From Betaproteobacteria bacterium (lineage in GTDB: Bacteria; Desulfobacterota; Desulfovibrionia; Desulfovibrionales; Desulfovibrionaceae), in assembly GCA_009778295.1 (NCBI GenBank), contig WRKB01000257.1:1-7161 (forward strand): a DNA stretch of 7,161 nucleotides. Direction: 5' to 3'. Both the position numbers and the translations under genes were made by a program. Of this stretch, positions 1 to 7,161 are shown one piece after another (the first letter of the stretch is position 1; each line of letters opens with the position of its first letter). Below the pieces are notes generated by a model. It searched no databases. It was not told the DNA's origin and saw only the letters and a list, made by a program, of their open reading frames with translations.

Positions 1-656
1 AGCAGCGCGTGCTGGCCGCGCGGATGTCCGACGTCGCCCAGGCAGGCGCAGCGCCACGGCAGGCCTCGGCAGGCGTATTCCATATCCCGTGGATAATAGT
101 GGTACGGGTCCTGATGGGGCAGGGTGCTTGGCCCGCGCGGCTGCCGGAATGCCCGGGCCAGCGGCTGATCTTCCGGCAAGGCGAAGAAGGTCGCGTACAG
201 ACGGCCGCCGGGGCGCATATGCGGCGCAAGGCGTTCCAGGCAGAGGCGGATGTCGTTGAAGGGCAGATGCGTGAACAGGGATTGGGCCAGGGCGAAATCG
301 AAGGGCGCCGTAAAGCCGGAAAAATCGAAATCCGCATTGGATTGAAAGTGCGCGCGGGGCACGCTGAGTCCCAGGGGGGCGAGTTCTTCCGTAAGCCCGG
401 CATCAATGAGTTCCGGGTGCAGATCGTGCCCGTAATAGCCGCCCGTTTGCAAATAGCGCACGAAATGCACGCCCCCGCGCAGGCAGCCGCAGCCGATATC
501 CAGCAGCGTATGCTCCGGAAGCAAACCGTGCCGGATAAGCTGCTCCAGTTGAAAAAGCCCCAGCTCTTCCCACAGCCCGCCGACGTATTCGCGGTGGCGT
601 TTTTGCCGGACGCGTTCCCGCATGCGCCGCGCATCGGTGTATTGGTTTTCGCGCAT
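1..656 (-). CDS. Class I SAM-dependent methyltransferase, 3' end cut by the window edge
   Basis: An open frame starts at ATG 656-654 and stays open to base 1, giving 218 residues without a stop. It is therefore partial at its C-terminus. The Rossmann-type SAM-binding motif I is seen at residues 51-57 (LLDIGCG), followed by LRGG. An acidic residue at the end of the second strand (GHD, D78) fits ribose binding. A motif IV-like stretch lies at about 118-131 (FDFALAQSLFTHLP), and a post-motif LAPHMRPGGRLYATFF at about 143-158. The last visible residues (GDVGHPRGQ) resemble the C-terminal end of this family, so probably only a few codons are missing. The start lies 2 bases after the alr stop. AAGGGG in the alr 3' end, about 10 bases upstream, is a possible ribosome site, so co-transcription and coupling with alr are likely. 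The substrate cannot be read from the sequence; small molecule, lipid or surface sugar are all possible. The family call is firm but the function is unknown. Confidence 0.85.
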   Translation of the reverse strand, partial: MRENQYTDARRMRERVRQKRHREYVGGLWEELGLFQLEQLIRHGLLPEHTLLDIGCGCLRGGVHFVRYLQTGGYYGHDLHPELIDAGLTEELAPLGLSVPRAHFQSNADFDFSGFTAPFDFALAQSLFTHLPFNDIRLCLERLAPHMRPGGRLYATFFALPEDQPLARAFRQPRGPSTLPHQDPYHYYPRDMEYACRGLPWRCACLGDVGHPRGQHAL

Positions 657-658
657 GC

Positions 659-3085
<2,427 letters not shown>

Positions 3086-3091
3086 GCATCA

Positions 3092-3108
3092 GGCCCGGCG
3101 CGGGGGCC
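3092..3108. terminator. Short GC hairpin in the tgt/ATPase convergent gap (weak terminator candidate)
   Basis: In the 27-base gap between the convergent stops, GGCCC (3092-3096) can pair with GGGCC (3104-3108) around a 7-base loop. Only CTTTC follows some bases later on the plus strand, and there is no U-run on the minus strand. It may serve both genes, but it lacks the usual intrinsic terminator tail. No better terminator was found in the gap. Confidence 0.25.
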
Positions 3109-3112
3109 GAGG

Positions 3113-4660
3113 TCACTTTCGCGTGCCCCTGACGGCATTCAGCACGGCCAGAAGGGCCACGCCGACATCCGCGAAGACGGCCTCCCACAGACCGCTCAGA
3201 CCCGCGATGCCGAAGATCATAATCAGGCCTTTGACGCCAAAGGCCAGGGCAATATTCTGCCATACCACGCGGCGAACCCGCCTGGCGATGGCGAACAATT
3301 CCGGTATCTTTTCCGGAGAGTCGTTGAGGATGACGACATCGGCGGCTTCGATGGCCGTTTTGGCGCCCATGCCGCCCATGGCGATGCCCACGCGGGAAAG
3401 CGCCAGCAGGGGCGCGTCGTTGATGTCGTCGCCCACGTATGCCGTATGGGCTGCCTGGGCGAAACCGGGCAGAGCGGCAGCTTTTTCTTCGGGCAAAAGC
3501 GGGGGGCGGCCTCCGGCAAGGTTTGGCTGTTCGGCGGCCCAGGCGGCTGTGTCTTCCATGTCGTCTGTGAGCATGTGGGAACGTATTCCGTGTTCGGCAA
3601 GGACGCCGGCAGTCTGGGAGGCATCGGCCTCAATCCGGAAGACGATGTTGTCCACATGCAGCAGGTTGTCGAAAACAATCCCCCCCTTGACCAGGATACC
3701 CCGGCGCGAGGCCGCGCCGATGCCGCCGAAATAGCCCAGGGGAATGGATATGAGCAGCGCGCAGGGGCAGGCGATGACGAGCAGGATCAGCGCCCGGTAT
3801 GCCCAGGTGCGCCAGTCTCCCCCCAGAAAAAGAGGAGGAAGCGCGGCCACGAGGAGCGCGGCGGCCGTAATCGTCGGCGTATAATATCTGGCGAAACGCG
3901 TGATGAAGCGCTCGGTTGAGGATTTGTTGGCGGAGGCGTGTTCCACCAGTTCCAGAATGCGGGCAATCTGGCTTTGGTCGAAGGGACGCTGCACTTCCAC
4001 CGTCAGTACGGAACCGAGATTGATGGAACCGCCGAGCACCCTGTCGCCTGCCTGAACGCCGATGGGCGCGGATTCTCCCGTAAGGGGGGACTGATCCACA
4101 GTGGAGACGCCGGCAAGCACGACGCCATCCAGGGGGATTTTTTCTCCGGCCTGCACCGTGATCTGCTGGCCGGGCAGAACATCTTCCACCAGATGATCGA
4201 TTGTTTGTCTGTTTTCCTGCACATGCGCCAAGTCGGGTTTGCTGGCCAGCAGGCGGCCGATGGATCGGCGGGAATTGCTTGCCGCGCGTCCCTGAAAGAA
4301 TTCTCCACAACGGTAAAACAGCATGACGCCTACCGCTTCGGGCAGTTCGCCCATGGCGATGGCGGCAAGCGTTGCCAAAGCCATCAGAGTGAATTCGTTG
4401 AAAATATCTCCGCGGGCCAGGGCGCGTCCCGCAGCCCGGATGATGGAAGTTCCGCAGGCCAGGTAGGGAATGGCATAGGCGCCCCATACGAAGCTGACGC
4501 CGAGGTGTTGTTCGAGGTATTCTTCAAATACCAGGATCACGGCGAAGAAGATGCCGCAAATCGTCAACAGCAGGATTTCCCTGCGTTCCTCGCGTTCATG
4601 GAAATCCGCATCTTTTCCGCAACACGGGCAGAGGGATGTTTCTTGTACGGATGTAGGCAT
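3113..4660 (-). CDS. P1B-type heavy-metal ATPase homologue lacking the phosphorylation site and nucleotide-binding domain
   Basis: The product is 515 residues and is a membrane protein of the Zn/Cd/Pb-type metal ATPase family (CadA/ZntA/ZosA-like). A cysteine motif CPCCGKD (11-17) stands where many relatives carry an HMA domain. Hydrophobic helices follow at about 29-47, 56-74 and 88-118. The actuator domain (about 140-225) has an intact SPLTGES (191-197). TM6 has the metal-site CPC (298-300) followed by SIPLGYFGGIGAASRRGILVKGG. The last two helices keep K477 and D498, known metal-site positions in this subclass. At F341 the expected VFDKTGT is absent: IVF runs straight into RIEADASQTA, which is the sequence normally found after the nucleotide-binding domain. 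DKTGT and the His-Pro motif are therefore missing, roughly 120-150 residues in all. The hinge TGD is TDD (365-367) and GDGIND is GDDIND (410-415). ATP-driven transport should be impossible. The start is 3 bases after the thyX stop with no Shine-Dalgarno, so translation is probably coupled to thyX. It could be an in-frame pseudogene or a repurposed protein. Confidence 0.9.
   Translation of the reverse strand: MPTSVQETSLCPCCGKDADFHEREERREILLLTICGIFFAVILVFEEYLEQHLGVSFVWGAYAIPYLACGTSIIRAAGRALARGDIFNEFTLMALATLAAIAMGELPEAVGVMLFYRCGEFFQGRAASNSRRSIGRLLASKPDLAHVQENRQTIDHLVEDVLPGQQITVQAGEKIPLDGVVLAGVSTVDQSPLTGESAPIGVQAGDRVLGGSINLGSVLTVEVQRPFDQSQIARILELVEHASANKSSTERFITRFARYYTPTITAAALLVAALPPLFLGGDWRTWAYRALILLVIACPCALLISIPLGYFGGIGAASRRGILVKGGIVFDNLLHVDNIVFRIEADASQTAGVLAEHGIRSHMLTDDMEDTAAWAAEQPNLAGGRPPLLPEEKAAALPGFAQAAHTAYVGDDINDAPLLALSRVGIAMGGMGAKTAIEAADVVILNDSPEKIPELFAIARRVRRVVWQNIALAFGVKGLIMIFGIAGLSGLWEAVFADVGVALLAVLNAVRGTRK
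3630..3645 (-). other. Inferred in-frame deletion junction in the P-type ATPase gene
   Basis: On the minus strand the codons for HVDNIVF (ending at F341) are followed directly by those for RIEADAS (from R342). In normal family members the first segment continues as DKTGT, and the second follows the nucleotide-binding domain after an Asp. The join falls near base 3637. It keeps the frame, and no stop, repeat scar or insertion is visible there. The exact breakpoint cannot be fixed without an intact relative. Confidence 0.7.
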
Positions 4661-4663
4661 TTT

Positions 4664-5410
4664 TTATGGCGTGTTATTGGGGGGTTCCCGCCGAGGATAG
4701 CGGCCGCAGGTAAAACGCGCGCCTTCCGGACAGTATTTCAGGCGTTCGCACTTGGCCCCTGCCGGAGTGAAAATTTCCGGCAGCGCTTCCCTGCATTTTT
4801 CCAGCATGGCGTTTGCAACGGCGCGGATCTCCCACTGGGCGCGCGTGCAGCAGCGCTGTTCAAAAAAGTTCAGGAGGGAGCGGCAGTTCATTGTCACCAC
4901 GATGCGCGTCTGCGTGGCCTGCGGCAAGACGAAGCGCGCGTCTTCATTGGCTTTCGCGCCCAGGCGGCCTTCGGCCTCCAGGAGCCGCCTGATGTCCCTG
5001 TACGCGTCCCCCACGTCGTCCATAAAGCGCATGAAGCGTTTTTTGGCCTCCGTATTTTTCGCAATGGCGGGAGGCATGATGTAATCGAAATGGGAGGCAT
5101 CCACATAACGCTGGCTTTGTTGGGAATAGGAGGCCAGGCGATGGCGAACCAACTGGTGCGTAAGCGCCCGCGATACGCCGGAAAGCGCGAAGGTGAACGA
5201 AACATGCTCGATGGGGCTGGTATGTCCGGACTCCAGTATCTGAGCGACAAATTCCGCCTGTATCTCCCGGCTTGGTTCTTCGGAGAGCAGGCGCGGCCAC
5301 ATGTCGCCGGCATATCCCGCATGGTAGCACTGCCGGAAGGCTGCGTATATCAGCTCGAGGGCGTTTGGGGTATGGGTCAGCAGTTCAACCTGCGCTGGTA
5401 CGGGAGGCAT
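4664..5410 (-). CDS. thyX: Flavin-dependent thymidylate synthase
   Basis: ThyX makes dTMP from dUMP with methylene-tetrahydrofolate, FAD and NADPH, replacing ThyA. The product is 248 residues, normal for the family. The ThyX signature RHR-x7-S is complete: R89, H90, R91 and S99 in RHRLASYSQQSQRY. Other conserved stretches are HTSPIEHVSFTF (63-74), EDARFVLPQ (156-164) and NCRSLLNFFEQRC (175-187). Three C-terminal cysteines (C221, C227, C235) lie in CERLKYCPEGARFTCG, a tail I recall from other ThyX proteins. ATG 5410 is chosen because the family-like sequence begins there; GGA about 8 bases upstream is a weak ribosome site. Upstream codons in frame are arginine-rich and overlap the ruvB end. 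The gene lies 47 bases after ruvB and ends 3 bases before the ATPase start, so it is probably part of the ruvAB transcript. No thyA is visible in the window. Confidence 0.96.
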   Translation of the reverse strand: MPPVPAQVELLTHTPNALELIYAAFRQCYHAGYAGDMWPRLLSEEPSREIQAEFVAQILESGHTSPIEHVSFTFALSGVSRALTHQLVRHRLASYSQQSQRYVDASHFDYIMPPAIAKNTEAKKRFMRFMDDVGDAYRDIRRLLEAEGRLGAKANEDARFVLPQATQTRIVVTMNCRSLLNFFEQRCCTRAQWEIRAVANAMLEKCREALPEIFTPAGAKCERLKYCPEGARFTCGRYPRREPPNNTP

Positions 5411-5427
5411 GTATTTTTTCCGTTTGC

Positions 5428-5444
5428 ACGCGCGGCGCGCGCGT
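5428..5444. repeat. 7-bp GC hairpin in the ruvB-thyX gap
   Basis: ACGCGCG (5428-5434) pairs perfectly with CGCGCGT (5438-5444) around a 3-base loop. In the minus-strand transcript it lies after the ruvB stop and ends 17 bases before the thyX ATG, just before the weak GGA ribosome site. An A-rich run follows instead of U, so it is not an intrinsic terminator. It could stabilise the 5' end of a processed thyX message or affect its translation. A chance GC run is also possible. Confidence 0.45.
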
Positions 5445-5457
5445 CGTTCTGTTGCCG

Positions 5458-6423
5458 TTACTCTTCTCTGTTCAGAAGCGCATGGGCCTTCGGGGTAGCC
5501 ATACGCCCCCTGGGGCTGCGCTGCAAAAAACCGCACTGGATAAGATAGGGCTCGTAAATTTCCTCCAGGGTGCGCACTTCCTCGCAGCAGGCCACGGCCA
5601 GAGTCTTCACCCCCACCGGGCCGCCTCCGAAATTGCGGATGAGTGCCGAAAGAAGCTTCCGATCCATCTGATCCAGGCCGTTTTCATCCACGTCCATGCG
5701 CAGCAGGGCGTCCGCAGCCAGCTCTTCCGTAATGTCCTCGCTCCCTTGCACGAGAGCGAAATCCCTCACCCGCCGCAAAAGGCGGTTGGCGATGCGCGGC
5801 GTTCCCCGCGCCCTGCGTCCTATTTCCAGTGCGCCGGATTCGGTAATCTCAATGCGCAGGATCTGCGCCGAGCGCCGCACCACCTGGGCCAGTTCTTCCG
5901 GGCTGTAGTACTCAAGACGCATGGCAATGCCGAAACGGTCGCGTAACGGCGCGGACAGCAACCCGACGCGCGTTGTGGCCCCGACCAGCGTGAAAGGCTC
6001 CACATCTATCCTGACCGTACGCGCCGCCGGGCCCTGGCCTATGATCAGATCGAGCTTGAAGTCTTCCATCGCCGGATACAGCACTTCCTCCACAGCGATA
6101 GGCATGCGGTGTATCTCATCCACAAAAAGTAGATCATGGCGTCCCAGATTCGTCAGAATAGCGGCTAAATCACCGCTGCGCTCAAGCACCGGCCCGGAAG
6201 AGCAGACAATATTCACACCGAGTTCCGAAGCCATGATCTGCGCCAGCGTTGTCTTGCCCAAGCCGGGATTGCCATGGAACAGAACATGATCAAGCGCCTT
6301 GTCCCGTTCCAGGGCCGCCCTCAGAAATACCTTGAGATTGGCCCGCAGCTCCTTCTGGCCGATAAATTCGTCCAGCGTACGCGGCCGGACGGATTCATCG
6401 TGTATCCGCACCTGATCTTCCAT
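5458..6423 (-). CDS. ruvB: Holliday junction branch migration ATPase RuvB
   Basis: RuvB is the AAA+ hexameric motor that drives branch migration of Holliday junctions with RuvA in recombinational repair. The product is 321 residues, somewhat shorter than E. coli (336), mostly at the N-terminus. The conserved opening [11 protein letters not shown] is at 13-23. Walker A is GNPGLGKTT (51-59), Walker B LLFVDEIH (98-105), and the sensor-1 region GATTR (148-152). LRDRFG (160-165) is the arginine-finger region and GTPRIANR (207-214) the sensor-2 region. The C-terminal winged-helix domain ends with [10 protein letters not shown] (298-307). All motifs are intact. ATG 6423 is supported by AGGAG at 6434-6430 with 6-base spacing. 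It lies 75 bases downstream of ruvA, and that gap holds a large inverted repeat; thyX follows. Confidence 0.98.
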   Translation of the reverse strand: MEDQVRIHDESVRPRTLDEFIGQKELRANLKVFLRAALERDKALDHVLFHGNPGLGKTTLAQIMASELGVNIVCSSGPVLERSGDLAAILTNLGRHDLLFVDEIHRMPIAVEEVLYPAMEDFKLDLIIGQGPAARTVRIDVEPFTLVGATTRVGLLSAPLRDRFGIAMRLEYYSPEELAQVVRRSAQILRIEITESGALEIGRRARGTPRIANRLLRRVRDFALVQGSEDITEELAADALLRMDVDENGLDQMDRKLLSALIRNFGGGPVGVKTLAVACCEEVRTLEEIYEPYLIQCGFLQRSPRGRMATPKAHALLNREE

Positions 6424-6429
6424 ACTCCG

Positions 6430-6434
6430 CTCCT
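6430..6434 (-). promoter_or_regulatory. Shine-Dalgarno of ruvB
   Basis: AGGAG on the minus strand is 6 bases before the ruvB ATG at 6423. It confirms that start and gives ruvB its own ribosome entry point after the inverted repeat that separates it from ruvA. Confidence 0.75.
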
Positions 6435-6454
6435 GCGCTCCGCCGGGGAAACGG

Positions 6455-6494
6455 CAGTGCCCGGAGCGTTCAATACTTCACGCTCCGGGCACTG
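6455..6494. repeat. Perfect 15-bp inverted repeat between ruvA and ruvB
   Basis: CAGTGCCCGGAGCGT (6455-6469) is the exact reverse complement of ACGCTCCGGGCACTG (6480-6494), with a 10-base loop. The stem is GC-rich and should fold very stably in RNA. In the ruvA-to-ruvB direction it is followed by CCGTTTCC, not a clean U-run. In the plus direction a T-rich stretch (6502-6510) begins 8 bases after the stem, but no plus-strand gene ends here. It begins 5 bases after the ruvA stop and lies about 20 bases before the ruvB ribosome site. It may be a leaky terminator or attenuator, or a message-stabilising stem. Confidence 0.85.
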
Positions 6495-6498
6495 GCAA

Positions 6499-7110
6499 TC
6501 ATTTCTTTTTCGCCAGGTCTTTCAACGCGGCGCGCAATGCGCCCGCGACGTCGAGATCCGGCTCGTCGCGCAAAATCCTGCGCAAAACGGGCGCAACTTC
6601 TTCCTCAGGATAGCCCAGATTGGCGAACCCGTCCAGGGCATCGCGGTATACGCCGCCGGGGCGCTCGCCTTTGCCCGCCAGGGGCGCGGCCTGGGGCATG
6701 CCTTCGACCTTGAGTTTATATTTGAGTTCAAGAAACACATGCTGCGCGGTTTTTTTGCCGATGCCGGAGACGCGCGTCAACGCCAGCACATCGTCTTCCA
6801 GGACGATGCGCCGCAAATCTTCCGGCCTGAAAAGCGACAGGACGGCAAGGGCCGTCTTGGCGCCCACCTTGGAAATGGAGGTCAACACGATAAAGGTCTG
6901 GCGTTCTTCCCAGGAAGGGAAACCATAAAGTTCCTGGGCGTCTTCGCGCACCATGAGGCAGGTGTGGAACGCCACATGCCCGCCTTTGTCCGGTAACGCG
7001 GCCAGGGCATGCGTGGGCAGAAAAATTTCATAGCCGATGCCGTTTTCGGTGACAACCACACACGCATTGCCTGCATTTTCCGCACGCCTGCCTTCCACAT
7101 AGGCGATCAT
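6499..7110 (-). CDS. ruvA: Holliday junction DNA helicase subunit RuvA
   Basis: RuvA binds four-way junctions as a tetramer and loads RuvB. The product is 203 residues, the same length as E. coli RuvA. Domain I (OB-fold) is about 1-63, with the acidic pin E56-D57 in VREDAQELYGF. Domain II carries two helix-hairpin-helix motifs: LTSISKVGAKTAL (76-88) and LTRVSGIGKKTAQ (111-123). A proline- and glycine-rich linker (about 137-154) leads to domain III (155-203), which contacts RuvB and contains the DALDGFANLGY motif. The protein ends in KKK. ATG 7110 has a strong Shine-Dalgarno 7 bases upstream. It is the first complete gene of the minus-strand cluster and probably follows ruvC. Confidence 0.98.
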   Translation of the reverse strand: MIAYVEGRRAENAGNACVVVTENGIGYEIFLPTHALAALPDKGGHVAFHTCLMVREDAQELYGFPSWEERQTFIVLTSISKVGAKTALAVLSLFRPEDLRRIVLEDDVLALTRVSGIGKKTAQHVFLELKYKLKVEGMPQAAPLAGKGERPGGVYRDALDGFANLGYPEEEVAPVLRRILRDEPDLDVAGALRAALKDLAKKK

Positions 7111-7117
7111 GCTCTGG

Positions 7118-7124
7118 CCTCCCC
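7118..7124 (-). promoter_or_regulatory. Shine-Dalgarno of ruvA
   Basis: GGGGAGG on the minus strand is 7 bases before the ruvA ATG. It is the strongest ribosome site in the window and fixes the ruvA start. Confidence 0.8.
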
Positions 7125-7143
7125 TTCGTTCAACGACGTGTTT

Positions 7144-7161
7144 TCAACCGCCTATGGCCAC
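7144..7161 (-). CDS. Possible last codons of ruvC (C-terminal scrap)
   Basis: Reading the minus strand from the right edge, GTG GCC ATA GGC GGT TGA encodes VAIGG and a stop. RuvC proteins commonly end soon after a DALAxA motif, and ruvC usually sits directly before ruvA, so this fits the C-terminus of RuvC. The stop would lie 33 bases before the ruvA ATG. Only five residues are visible, so the call rests on gene order. Confidence 0.35.
   Translation of the reverse strand: MAIGG

Noticed and set aside
3113..4660. Frameshift as the cause of the missing ATPase domain
   Set aside because: The frame is continuous from start to stop with family-like sequence on both sides of the junction. Other frames near 3637 do not encode DKTGT or N-domain motifs.
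3938..5548. Long plus-strand open frame (536 codons) opposite the ATPase and thyX genes
   Set aside because: The opposite strand encodes clear ThyX and P-type ATPase motifs throughout. The plus-strand product has no recognisable domain and is explained by GC-rich codon bias.

Overview
The window is GC-rich, densely coded bacterial chromosome. It carries six recognisable genes that are complete or nearly so, plus scraps of genes at both edges. There is no phage, insertion sequence, CRISPR array or tRNA. The gene set and the protein flavour (RuvB, ThyX, Tgt, and a ruvC-ruvA-ruvB type order) suggest a proteobacterium of the Desulfovibrio type (Desulfobacterota). This placement is inferred from remembered family sequences and no search was run.

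Left part (1-1852, minus strand): alr, an alanine racemase, is followed after two bases by a class I SAM-dependent methyltransferase that runs off the left edge. A short intergenic stretch (1853-1969) separates alr from the divergent tgt gene (1970-3085, plus strand), which encodes the tRNA-guanine transglycosylase of queuosine synthesis.

Right part (3113-7161, minus strand): a compact cluster reads, in transcription order, the probable last codons of ruvC, then ruvA, ruvB, thyX and a P1B-type metal ATPase gene. ruvA and ruvB encode the Holliday-junction branch-migration motor. thyX encodes the flavin-dependent thymidylate synthase. The ATPase gene starts three bases after the thyX stop and ends convergently with tgt. 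A perfect 15-bp inverted repeat lies between ruvA and ruvB, and a 7-bp all-but-one-GC hairpin lies just before thyX.

The most striking object is the P-type ATPase at 3113-4660. Its frame is intact and it keeps the membrane domain, the metal-site residues (CPC, and the Lys and Asp of the last helices) and the TGES actuator loop. It lacks the DKTGT phosphorylation site and the whole nucleotide-binding domain, as if a block of roughly 120-150 residues had been removed in frame. The two remaining catalytic loops are also altered: TGD reads TDD and GDGxND reads GDDxND. It should not work as a normal ATP-driven pump. It is either a clean in-frame pseudogene or a metal-binding membrane protein with a new role. 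Alr also shows substitutions at two usually conserved positions. The other housekeeping proteins (Tgt, ThyX, RuvA, RuvB) look intact.
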